Source: Plumapathes pennacea
Lineage: Eukaryota; Cnidaria; Anthozoa; Antipatharia; Myriopathidae
Direction of reading: 5' to 3'
Assembly (NCBI GenBank): GCA_964036295.1
Contig: OZ038469.1
Span: 186,001-250,000 of the forward strand
Length of the DNA stretch: 64,000 nt
The position numbers and the translations under genes were made by a program. The notes beneath the pieces were generated by a model. The model saw only the letters and a program-made list of their open reading frames with translations. It ran no database searches and had not been told where the DNA came from. This document shows, piece by piece, positions 35,850 to 48,270 of the stretch. The stretch's first letter is position 1; each line of letters opens with the position of its first letter.

Positions 35850-38800
35850 CCAAGTCTCAAGACACTATCATTCCGCGCTGTAGCTACAAGAGAGGAAAAT
35901 AGTGGACTTAGCTTCCTTCACGCCGTTTGTATTGACAGCAGTGACCAAACAGTTGCCACGATTGCCACGTGCTGTCCAGGAAAGCTTGACGCTGCGATTG
36001 CCCTTAGTGTAAGAGTCGGCAAGAATTCTCGCAAATTTCCAGGACAGACGACCTTGGGTATCCTGAGTCTGCAAACCACGCTAGCCGCTCAGAGATGCAG
36101 AGATGTGTTGGTGCGGGCAGTTGGAGACTTAAGAGACAAATCAGTGTTTCATGCCGCAGCGAAACAAGGCAGCGTTTACCACGTGAAGAAGCTTCTTCAC
36201 AACAATGTTAACCAAGTGTCACCGGAACCAGAAGATTGCGGTGCCACTCCTCTGATTCTGGCTGCGCATTTTAACACGACAAATGTTGTCGAGCTTCTTC
36301 TCGGGAAGGCGGCTTCTTTGTGTAATATGGATACTCGGGGCTTATGTCCTCTACACCATGCCGCACTCGGAGGAAACGCAAGCACAATTCTACGGCTGCT
36401 AGAACATGGAGCCGACGTACACGTCAAGGTGTTTGAGAGTGAAATGACGGCTTTCCATTGTGCTGCACAAAGTGGTAACACAGCAGCAGTGCGCGTTCTT
36501 TTGGAGCACGGAGCAAAGAATGTTGGTTTTCGTGACCGTAAAACTCCTCTGATGTATGCAGCCGAGAACGGTCACGTGCAGACGGTTGAGTTGTTTGTCC
36601 AACTTGGTTGCGATGTGAATGCCCAGGACAATTACCACTACTCGTCTCTTCACTATGCTGTGAAAGGAAACAACGTTGATGTCGTGCAATTATTACTGCA
36701 GTCTGGAAGCCGCTTAGACGCGAGATTACAAGATAACCAAACTGTCCTGCATTTGGCTAGCGATGTGCCCATGGCCCGTTTCCTGGTTCAGCAAGGTTGC
36801 AATGTGCGTTGGCGAGATAACAACGGCAGGACGCCTTTTCTGTGTGCAGCTGAAAAAGGGGCTACCGATGTCGTGGCATTCTTCTTGAACAACGACAGTG
36901 AAATTTTAGCAAGGGATGTCTGTGAAAGCACGGCCCTTCATCTTGCCTTTCAAAACAACCGTTCTGATACTGTTAAGTATTTAATGAACAAACTGACAGA
37001 GTCCATTCAAAACCGTGACGGTGTAACCGATTTCGTGGACGTACTCACAGCTTGTGGTCGGAATGACGTGCTAAAAGGTCTTTTTAAAGAAGGGCTGTCG
37101 GTTGACAGTCGACCCAGAGATAAACAGACACTTCTTATGATCGCCGCAGCATACGGACAGTTGAAGACTGTGTGTCTTCTTTTGGATCAAGGGGCTGATG
37201 TTAATCTTACGTGGACAAATGATGCCGACACATGGGATTTCGGAGAGAAGAATGAATATGAAGTGAACGCACTTCACTGCGCGCTGACCAACCGACATGA
37301 AGACATCGCTAAAGTTCTTGTAGAACGCGGGGCTGATATTAAGATGTGTAACTCTGATTACCTCACTCCTATTAACGCTGCTGCAAAGCAAGGCTTGACT
37401 GGTGTAGTTGAGTTTCTGATCGAGCAAGGAGTGGATACTGCTGTGAGCGAGGGAGAAGATACTCTTCTTGTGTCTGCTGTCAAAGGGGGACACATTAAAA
37501 CAATCAAGTTCCTGTTAGATCGGGGTGTTGATGCCTCTGCTTGTTATGATGACGGTGAAACGGTTCTGCACAGAAGCATCTTCTGGGCCCCAAAGGAGAA
37601 CTTCCTGGAAATAACAAAACTACTAATCGAGCGTGGACTAGACATCAATGCTAGAAGCCATGTTTCCGGGGGACAGACACTCTTGCATCTTGCTGCTGAT
37701 AACGACAAGAACACCACAGCCGAGCTACTTGTCGAGCTTGGAATTGACGTGAACGCCACCGATGAACATTTCACTTCTGCGCTGCACGTAGCTGCCGACA
37801 ATAACAACGTCAGACTCGCGGAGTTCCTGATAGATCGTGGTGCTGATTTGAACGCAACAACCCAGAGGAAGAGAACGCCTCTTCACAACGCTATCGAGAA
37901 TAACAGCGTGGGAGTGGTAGAGTTGCTACTACAGCGTGGCTGTGAGATCGAGGTGAAGGACTCGTATACTTGGACTCCACTCGCCTCGGCGGTCAGAGAA
38001 AATAACTTAGCCTTTGTGGAGCGCTTTCTGCAACAAGGAGCTGATGTCCACGCGCGTACTAATAAAGGGCGCACTCCACTCATGCAAGCTGCCTTCTTTG
38101 ATATAGGCGAACCGGCGATCGTCAAGTTGCTGTTGGAACACGGCAGTGGTGTCGATGATGTTGACAATGATGGCAAGTGCAGTCTTCATTTAGCGGTAAA
38201 CTCTGCTCGTGACCGAAAGAGTATTGTGGAGGTGCTTGTCGATAAAGGAGCCGATGTTAACAAGCCAGATGCTCGCGGTAACACCCCGCTACACCATGCA
38301 GTATCGAGTGAAAATTATGAGATAGCCGAGTTTCTGTTAGGTCGTGGCGCTCGTGTGACGTCCTTGAATGAAAATGGCCGTTTGCCTATCCATTCTGCTT
38401 CTTTACCAAAATCTCCATGTTCAAGAAATGAACGCCAAACAGAGATAGTGGAACTACTGCTCCGTCATGGAGGCGATGTTCATAGTACTGACGCAGATGG
38501 CTTCCTGCCAATTCATCTGGCTTCCAAAGCAGGCAATACTGATTTGATGGACATTTGTATACGGAGTGGCGTCGATGTTAATGCCGTGGACAACAAGGGC
38601 CGGACTGCTCTGCATTTCTGTGGGAAGCCAGAGGCCGCTGAATTTCTCATCCAGCGCGGAGTGGACGTCAATAAACTGGATGAGAATGGGATAACCCCGC
38701 TCGGTGCAGTACTGCAAAGAAAGATGGCCGGAGATATTTTACCAGTTCTCGTAAACCACGGAGCTGATATCTGGACCAAGGACGCTAAGTATGGCGGGAC

Positions 38801-40205
38801 GACCCTGCACAAGGCGGCATCCTGGGGAATGGCGGATGTGGTGGGATCTCTTGTTGAGCGGGGATTGGACGTCAATGCCGTAGACAAGAATGGCGATACT
38901 GCGTTACACCGCGCTGCGTCACACGGAAAAGTGGAGACATTAGAAAAGCTGATTTTACTCGGCGGAAATCTGAAGGCAGCAAACAACAGGGGTCAGACAC
39001 CACTACATATAATTTATGCAGGAACCTTACCATATTCTTCGAATGAAACCAATGTACTACTGAAGTATGAGAATGATTTGCACGCGGTGGATGATAAGGG
39101 TAACACGCCTTTGCACATTGCATCATTGTACGCCAAAGTCGGTGCGATTGAGCCCCTGTTGGCCGGTGGGAGTATTGTAAATGCGTGTAACGCTGATGGC
39201 AAAATCCCCCTTCATTTTGCACTTTATGGGATTTTTAAGGAGCATATAGTGGAGCAGTTGTTGGAAGCAGGCAGTGATGTCAACTTTAGATACAAAGATG
39301 GCCTAACGCCGATGCAATTCGCTTCCATGTACGCCACCGACGATAACCTTGAGAAGCTGGTGAAGCACGGAGGGGATCTGAAAGTTGCCGACGCCTGGAA
39401 CATGACTCCACTGCATATGCGGGCAACAAACTGGGAAAACTCCCCCTCTACCTTTGAGCTGTTGATCGAGCACGGCTGTGACGTGAGAGCTGTGGATGAC
39501 CGAGGGAACACAGCCTTGCATCTAGCCGCGATGCTCACTACTCCGTCTCATGTGCAAGCCTTGCTCAAGCAAAACAGCGACATGAATGCTGGCAATAATC
39601 AAGGAAGTACACCTCTGCACTTGGCAGCAGCGAGAAATGATCTCGGAATCGTCAATCTGCTTTTGGAGGCTGGCTGCGAAGTTGATGTGACCGACCGAAA
39701 GGGAAGTACACCGCTACATTTAGCGGCCGTGTTTGGTCAAGCCGAGGTCGCCTCCATTTTGGTAAAAAATGGCGCCGATGTGCACGCGACAGATACACAA
39801 GGCAGCACCCCAGTCCATTTGGCGGCGGCGTTCGGCAGTTTACACATTCTTCACTTACTGCTCCAGAACGGCGCGTGCGTACAGACCCGGGACGGGCGCG
39901 GCAACACTGCGGCGCACCCCGCAGCGGCTAATGGTCACGTGACGATCCTACAGGTCCTGTTCAAACATGGCTGCGATGCCCGAGCTGCCAACTGTGACGG
40001 CGAGACAGCGTTACACTTCGCTGCTGGGTCTGGTCAGACGTATGCAGTGAGGCTTCTGATTGAAAACGGAGCAGAATGTTGGTGTTTGGACACAGAAGGC
40101 AGGTCTCCGCTCGACTGTGCGCTTATGTGTCGTCAGACGGTCACAGCTGAAGCATTGTGCGGCTGGCTTGTTGACAGTGAGGATCGACATACCGCCAAGA
40201 AATGA
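35850..40205 (+). CDS. Giant ankyrin-repeat protein (5' end unresolved)
   Basis: One uninterrupted exon encodes more than 1,400 residues, nearly all ankyrin repeats: roughly 35-40 units of about 33 residues with the TPLHLAA...GHxxVVxLLLxxGAD pattern. The last repeat is followed by a short tail ending SEDRHTAKK. No transmembrane, death, kinase or NACHT segment is visible, so a scaffold or binding role is likely but unproven. The frame opens after a stop at 35844, and a good acceptor (TTTTATTAACAG) ends at 35849. The only upstream starts in frame are non-ATG; the first in-frame ATG is at 36327, inside the second repeat. The real start therefore probably lies in an unfound upstream exon. A transposon-like repeat lies 300 bp upstream. 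Confidence 0.85.
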   Translation, partial: PSLKTLSFRAVATREENSGLSFLHAVCIDSSDQTVATIATCCPGKLDAAIALSVRVGKNSRKFPGQTTLGILSLQTTLAAQRCRDVLVRAVGDLRDKSVFHAAAKQGSVYHVKKLLHNNVNQVSPEPEDCGATPLILAAHFNTTNVVELLLGKAASLCNMDTRGLCPLHHAALGGNASTILRLLEHGADVHVKVFESEMTAFHCAAQSGNTAAVRVLLEHGAKNVGFRDRKTPLMYAAENGHVQTVELFVQLGCDVNAQDNYHYSSLHYAVKGNNVDVVQLLLQSGSRLDARLQDNQTVLHLASDVPMARFLVQQGCNVRWRDNNGRTPFLCAAEKGATDVVAFFLNNDSEILARDVCESTALHLAFQNNRSDTVKYLMNKLTESIQNRDGVTDFVDVLTACGRNDVLKGLFKEGLSVDSRPRDKQTLLMIAAAYGQLKTVCLLLDQGADVNLTWTNDADTWDFGEKNEYEVNALHCALTNRHEDIAKVLVERGADIKMCNSDYLTPINAAAKQGLTGVVEFLIEQGVDTAVSEGEDTLLVSAVKGGHIKTIKFLLDRGVDASACYDDGETVLHRSIFWAPKENFLEITKLLIERGLDINARSHVSGGQTLLHLAADNDKNTTAELLVELGIDVNATDEHFTSALHVAADNNNVRLAEFLIDRGADLNATTQRKRTPLHNAIENNSVGVVELLLQRGCEIEVKDSYTWTPLASAVRENNLAFVERFLQQGADVHARTNKGRTPLMQAAFFDIGEPAIVKLLLEHGSGVDDVDNDGKCSLHLAVNSARDRKSIVEVLVDKGADVNKPDARGNTPLHHAVSSENYEIAEFLLGRGARVTSLNENGRLPIHSASLPKSPCSRNERQTEIVELLLRHGGDVHSTDADGFLPIHLASKAGNTDLMDICIRSGVDVNAVDNKGRTALHFCGKPEAAEFLIQRGVDVNKLDENGITPLGAVLQRKMAGDILPVLVNHGADIWTKDAKYGGTTLHKAASWGMADVVGSLVERGLDVNAVDKNGDTALHRAASHGKVETLEKLILLGGNLKAANNRGQTPLHIIYAGTLPYSSNETNVLLKYENDLHAVDDKGNTPLHIASLYAKVGAIEPLLAGGSIVNACNADGKIPLHFALYGIFKEHIVEQLLEAGSDVNFRYKDGLTPMQFASMYATDDNLEKLVKHGGDLKVADAWNMTPLHMRATNWENSPSTFELLIEHGCDVRAVDDRGNTALHLAAMLTTPSHVQALLKQNSDMNAGNNQGSTPLHLAAARNDLGIVNLLLEAGCEVDVTDRKGSTPLHLAAVFGQAEVASILVKNGADVHATDTQGSTPVHLAAAFGSLHILHLLLQNGACVQTRDGRGNTAAHPAAANGHVTILQVLFKHGCDARAANCDGETALHFAAGSGQTYAVRLLIENGAECWCLDTEGRSPLDCALMCRQTVTAEALCGWLVDSEDRHTAKK

Positions 40206-41331
40206 AGACTATTATTAGTAAGGTTACTTATTTGACGAATTGACTTTGCAATTATTAATATTGTATTCAGACTACCATGTTGATAGGATAATTTTTTAGT
40301 ATAATATGGACGATCGAGTTGAGCTAGGACGGCGACGTTTTGCTACACCCGTTCTTAATAATTGTATAGGGGGCCGCGCGGCTGCGGTAGTCATACCAGC
40401 TTAATTTGTTGTTCGGGTTTTTTTGGGTCTTGCGTGTTTGCTCGTCTAATACGTTTATGCCAAGATTGTGATGTTCTGAGGTAGTGGTAAAGTAAATGGA
40501 GAGATTGCAATAAGAATAGGAAAGAAAAATGCCATATTGTATCTTTTCAACGCTCCTTGAATTATTCGCTAAAACAGTTCAATCAACAGTTATTAAACCA
40601 ATGAACAAAGTTTGTAATCTCAAATGTTTCTATAACACCAGCGATACGGGCACGATACTGAGCCTGTGCCCCAACGCCCTGGACAAGGCGTTTTTAAAGT
40701 AACAATGGATTTTACGTCATTCCTACTGTTGTTTACGCGCGCCTGGTCCTGGGAACTAGCATTTTATGAAACTGGGCCCTCTTGAGTTTTCTGTTTCGAC
40801 GTCGTTTTTATTATTTGTGTCACGCCAGTTAAATATAAGCAATATACAACTTGGCCAGTGTCAAGGAATATGAATCAAACTTTTATACCCAAGGCAAAAT
40901 CAACCACTAACAATTTTAAAAGCCGACAATTTTGTGAAAAGTTGCCGGAATAACAGTTGCGAGTTTCTTGAAATCTCCCATTGTTTGTTACCGGTTAGAG
41001 TTATTTGTAGTCGTGACGTTTCCGGAAAATTCCCACTGAGGCCGCCGGGAGATCTTTCAATTTTTTTTTTTTTTTTGGGGGGGGGGGGGGGGGGGGAGGG
41101 AGATCATAAGTTTTGAGAACATAAAGAAAATATACACTGACACAAATTTAATGTATTATGAATTGTCAGGTATTTTCAGATGTTTCAAAATGAAGGCAGA
41201 AAGCACATTACATGGCTGATTTACAAATCTACCCCTACCCACCCCTACCCAGTCACGGATTGCCACTTTCACTTCCGCGTTCGTGGGTTTCTCGGAAGCG
41301 AGAGAGCTTAATATTTAGGTGAAGATCAACC
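40206..41331. other. Intergenic spacer with poly-T/poly-G tract
   Basis: Holds the ankyrin gene 3' UTR and the kinase-Rab promoter. A T run then about 20 G residues lie at 41060-41097; a CCCCTACCCA direct repeat lies near 41232-41252. Nothing else recognised. Confidence 0.5.
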
Positions 41332-43449
41332 ATGGGGAACGCTTCATCCACAGACGAAATCAGGCTTGGAGAAGCTATCGGTGAGGGTTCGTACGGTGAA
41401 GTGTTCAAAGCTGTATGGAGAGGGAAGCCGGTGGCTGCCAAACGGATTCGGGCCGTGTTCTTTGAGCATGACGAAGATGGCAGCGTGAGAGAAGCCTTCC
41501 TACAAAAATTTAAATCGGAATGGGAGCTTCTCAGCCGTTTGGATCACCGTAGCATCGTGAAATATTACACTGTTATACTTCCACCGCGTCCTGAAACGCC
41601 GATAATTGTCACAGAACTGCTGGACTGTGACTTGGCGCATTTACTGAGAAACTCGCGAACTGTACCAAAAGTTGCCTTCCCTGATGCGGTTACGATAATG
41701 CTTGACGTTGCGGAAGGGTTGAAATATCTGCATGCGCTCAAACCACAACTGGTTCACCGGGATCTGGCTAGCAAAAACATCCTGTTGACACGAGACAAAC
41801 ACGCAAAGATCGCCGATATGGGTTTGGCGAAGGCTTTCCCTCATGGTGCCATGATGGCGACCGCTGTTCCTGGGACTCCTGTATATGCCGCACCAGAGAC
41901 TTACCCCAGGAGACGGCACGGAGGGTTTCATTCCCAATCCGTGTACACAGAGAAAATCGATATCTTTTCATTCGGCGTGTTGCTGCTTGAGGTGATTGTG
42001 GGACATTTGCCGAGTTACATGCCCGACCCTGTGACACCAGGTGAGACATTTTTTTTTTTTTTTTTTTTGCTTCTGCTTTCTGCTTATAAACATTATATTT
42101 TTCTTGAATTTATTTTATATGTTGATAACATCGTTAGGATTGAAAATATTATTTTGGCCCCGAGGGCATGATTGCTCGTTTGACCGTACGTCACGCTACA
42201 CTAGGCTTCGCCGGGAAACCCCCAGCCATAAACCAATCTCCCATACACAAAGACAATATTTGTCAACAAAATTATCACATTGTCTTTTAGGATAGAAAGA
42301 TGCAAAAGTGATATAAGCCCTCCGTTCTAGGCTAAAAATTTACAGCAAAAAGTCAACAAATCTCACGTCATGCTTACTGTAGACTTGTTTATTTAGCTGT
42401 CGCTTGCTTTAGTTTTATTTTATTTTATTTTTTTGCCCCTACCAGGAGGAGAAGTTATTCTAGAGTATTACCGGCGTAGTGAAGACCTGGAGGAGATGGG
42501 TACGGATCATCCTCTACACAACCTCGTCCTCAAATGCCTGGAAAACGACGCTGAACTCCGCCCAAGTGCAGAGAGCATTTCCGACCAACTAAGAAAGTTC
42601 ACGAAGAAAACTCAGCCTCGCCAGATATCCGGCTCTCCACCGCCCGATGCTATTGCAATGCAACACGATTACAAATTCAAGATCGTGCTTTTGGGCGAAT
42701 CTGGCGTGGGAAAGACGTGTATTGTGAAGCGATTCCTCAACCCAAACATCCCCTTTCCTGATGACGAAATTCCAGGCACTATCGATCCCGGGGAGCACTT
42801 CGAGCGCCTGCAGTACCGCGGCAAGTCTGTGCACCTGCACATCGTCGATACCGCTGGTCAAGGACGATTCAGGTCCGCAGACAATCTCGTGCCACAAGTG
42901 TTCCGACGCGTGCGCGGTGTCCTGATCGTCTTTGACGTGACGTCACAGATGTCCTTCTTGGAAGTGCGCAACTGGCTGGACGTTGCGAGGGAGAGATGCG
43001 GCGAAGACGTAAAAATAATTTTGGTGGGAAACAAGACAGACGAAGGAGAGCGGTGGGTGGACAGCCGTGAAGCGTCTGTGTTCGCAGAGCAACACAAAAT
43101 GTCCTACATCGAGACGAGTGCCAAGCAGAAGGAAAATATCGACGAGTTGTTCTCGTATCTGGTGAGCCTCATGATTCAAGATAAAAACGCGAGACAGTTG
43201 GAGAGAGACCCACTCGCCTTCCACACCGCTGACGGGCCTGTGGGCTCACAACTGTCCCCCCGTCCGCACGAAATAACCGCGCGTGAAGTGTCCCCCCGGC
43301 GCGTATTCGTGCCCGAGGACAGCATCACTTTAGATAATGTGGATGTACGAAACATGTCCGCCGGGAGAGCGCAACATGACGACCATTCGACACCTGTACA
43401 ACCAGCCGAGCAAAAGTCTTTCTGGAGTAAATACTGCACTGTGCTGTGA
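41332..43449 (+). CDS. Protein kinase fused to Rab-like GTPase, with N- and C-terminal lipidation signals
   Basis: Two exons (41332-42040, 42446-43449) encode 570 residues. Residues 12-290 form a TKL-like kinase: glycine loop GEGSYGEV, VAAKR lysine, catalytic HRDLASKN, DMG in place of DFG, APE, DIFSFG and a final RPSAESISDQL. After a linker of about 25 residues comes a Rab/Ras-like GTPase (about 312-485): P-loop GESGVGKT, a switch I threonine in PGTIDPGEHF, DTAGQGRF, NKTD and ETSAK. A low-complexity tail ends KYCTVL, a CAAX box whose final Leu predicts geranylgeranylation. The N-terminus MGNASS fits N-myristoylation. All key catalytic residues are present, so both domains may be active. The kinase end and the GTPase share one exon, so the fusion is real in this assembly. 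A membrane-bound signalling role is inferred. I know of no named family with this order; ROCO proteins have GTPase before kinase. Confidence 0.9.
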
Positions 43450-44078
43450 AAACCTCTTGTCCAGGAGAAATGTTGCTGCACTCAATTTATTTGTGAGGTA
43501 CACAGGGTTGTAACCTGTTCAGAGATGGATGCAAATTCAAATTCAATTTTACCCACTGTAAGAAGTTTTCCTAAAAATATATAATCAAGGTAGTATTGCG
43601 GACGAAATTTCGAGCTGATATGCATGGTTTGTTCAGCCATGACAGCTTTACTTCATAAATGCGCAAAACACTCAAAGAACACGCCCCGTGCATTTATAGG
43701 ACTATGGGCAATTTATTTCCAACAAGGACCAAGTACTAAAACTTGATTGAGACGATTGTTTGAATGATGAACTTAAAGATGCTTTGAATTAATGTTTGAG
43801 TGACATAGCTTCCACAAGTTGCCAGTGCCATTTACCGTTAGTGACAATGTTTTATTAGTAAGTTATTTCAATCGCTGTTCCATTCATTTGTAAGAGTTTA
43901 CTTGAATCTACCACTAATATTATATCAGTTATAATTACACACTTAAATTGATTCTTCTTCCCAATTTCATTTTCCGCCCGGAAATCTTTGACCCGCGCGT
44001 AGAAATCAAAGCTTGAATTTATACATGAAACATTCAAATCTGCACCTTAAGTTGCATAGAGAAGATGCAACTAAGTTT
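43450..44078. other. Convergent spacer between kinase-Rab and first ARF gene
   Basis: About 630 bp, AT-rich, with the 3' ends of two converging genes. Nothing else recognised. Confidence 0.5.
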
Positions 44079-44672
44079 TCATGGTCGAGAGTCTTTGGTT
44101 TTTCCTTGAAAGTCCTTCACCATGACCGCCAGTCTCTCAATGGCTTCAACGATTCCTTCGCCGCTTGTTGCGCAGGTTGCTTGCAAGTGCCAGGGGTTGA
44201 GCCTGATTTGGGCCAACTTGAGCTCCTCAGCAAGTTGCTCGGCTTTTGTAGCATATGCCACGTCTTGTTTGTTCGCAAGCACGATTAGAGGCACCCCACT
44301 AAGTTCATCATTGCGCAAAAGCATGAATAGTTCCTTCTTCGCCTCTAGAAACCGTTCTTGGTCGGAGCTGTCTACCACGAACATCAAGCCCTCACTGCCG
44401 TGAATATAATGGCGCCAAAGCGGACGGAGATGATCTTGACCGCCAACGTCCCAAACTGTGAAAGTTACGTTTTTGCACGGGGACACGGTTTCGACGTTGA
44501 ATCCAACGGTTGGTATCGTGGATACGTCTTCCTTGAGCTTCAGTTTGTACAGGATAGTTGTTTTGCCTGCGTTGTCCAAGCCAAGCATCAGAATGCGAGC
44601 TTCTTTCCGATTAGAAAACTCCTGCAGTATTTCCGTCAATCTCGTGAAGAAGCGAGAAAAGTGACTTCCCAT
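44079..44672 (-). CDS. ARF-type small GTPase, copy A (intronless)
   Basis: 197 residues in one exon. ARF-family GTPases recruit coats and effectors to membranes. Motifs: N-terminal MGSHFSRFF (myristoylation glycine plus amphipathic helix), P-loop GLDNAGKTT, switch [23 protein letters not shown] and CATS. Compared with ARF1 (181 residues) the ends are longer, and one extra residue sits in the interswitch turn (VSPCKN for ARF1 VEYKN). It is the most diverged of three neighbouring paralogues: it has AYATKAEQL where the other two keep an LPRA motif. The direct neighbour downstream is the kinase-Rab gene, on the opposite strand and converging. The exact orthologue is not clear. Confidence 0.9.
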   Translation of the reverse strand: MGSHFSRFFTRLTEILQEFSNRKEARILMLGLDNAGKTTILYKLKLKEDVSTIPTVGFNVETVSPCKNVTFTVWDVGGQDHLRPLWRHYIHGSEGLMFVVDSSDQERFLEAKKELFMLLRNDELSGVPLIVLANKQDVAYATKAEQLAEELKLAQIRLNPWHLQATCATSGEGIVEAIERLAVMVKDFQGKTKDSRP

Positions 44673-45275
44673 GACGGACTCGATTTGACTGTGCTACAAC
44701 CCTTCACTGGAGCAAGTGCGAACTAAAAGAACCCTGATGTCATCACCTGGAAATAGATACTCCCGGAAATCTCAATAGCAACTGCTGAGTCGCGATTCTG
44801 GGTTTAATGAATTTCGTTAAAAATTACAACTCTCTCAAAGCTATAAAAACGACTAACAATATTGTAATATCATAAAAGATTGTTGAAAGCTATTGATCTT
44901 TCTTTGAAAACGGGTACAACTAAGCCCTACGTCAAGCAGAATCTGCAACTATTTCAATTGTTTTCTTTTGAGCAAGCGAGTACTTTAGCTGTCATGATGT
45001 TGCGTTTGACTGCCTGGATTCTTTTTGTCCATATAATCAGAGTTTCTAAGTCTTGGACCATACACGAGGTCCGTATATATTTGGATTCATTTCGACCTAC
45101 TGGCCAGGGACTTTGAGTTATAATGCAAATTATTTACAAAAAGATAACAGTACAAAATAGCGAGTGATACACAGTAGAAAACATACAAACAAGGTCATCA
45201 TTGTAAACACGGCCACAGTGATGTCGCAGCTGTCCACCGTCGTACGAGTGGAGTCCGACGCTACGCTATACCGTG
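44673..45275. other. Spacer between ARF copies A and B
   Basis: About 600 bp presumably holding the promoter of copy A and the 3' UTR of copy B. No gene recognised; open frames here overlap no conserved domain. Confidence 0.45.
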
Positions 45276-47526
<2,251 letters not shown>

Positions 47527-48238
47527 ATGGCGTCTCGTTCTGTACAGGTCGAAGAAGAACCGGAGTTGCCTGAGGAAATATCGGAATCGCTGGAGTCTTT
47601 TCACGAAGCACTGGGCAAGATTGATGATGTGTTTAAACCTCTTCTGGACACGCCTGTCGATGATCTCAAAGAGAAGGTTAGTTGATAAGCACGTGCGACA
47701 TGACCGATTGCGGTGATATTTCAAAATGCACCTTTATAAGTTTAGTTTTGTTCCTCTCCAGACATAATTTTAGTCCAAACATCTTTCTTGTCAATTTCTC
47801 GCCGTCTCAGAGCACCATAGTAGGACCAGCTGTGTAGACCTGCAGAATCATCACTGAAAACAAAAGTAAACAAGAAGACTTTGTACTGTAAGGCAAATGT
47901 TATCAAGAGTACTACATTGAATATCTAAAGGTTTAAATGTTGTGTGAGATTTGTATGATATATTTTAACCTGTCATAATTGCTTTTATGCACAGTTGCAG
48001 CCCTTGGAGCGTGCCAAACTTGACTTGGTGATAGCATATTCCATTAATTCCATGTTCTGGAGTAAGTGATCTTGATCCATTAGTTTAGCCACATGAATTA
48101 AACAGCTGTAGAGTGGACAAGTCATGTTTATATTTTATTATTTTTTACAGTGTATCTGATCACCCAGGGAATCAACCCAAAGGAGCACCCAGTCAAACAG
48201 GAATTGGTAAGTTGGAAACAGCTTTGGAGCAATTCCTT

Positions 48239-48270
<32 letters not shown>

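Noticed and set aside
35868-36074. Minus-strand open frame over the start of the ankyrin exon
   Set aside because: It lies antisense to an open exon with a good acceptor, and no domain is recognised.
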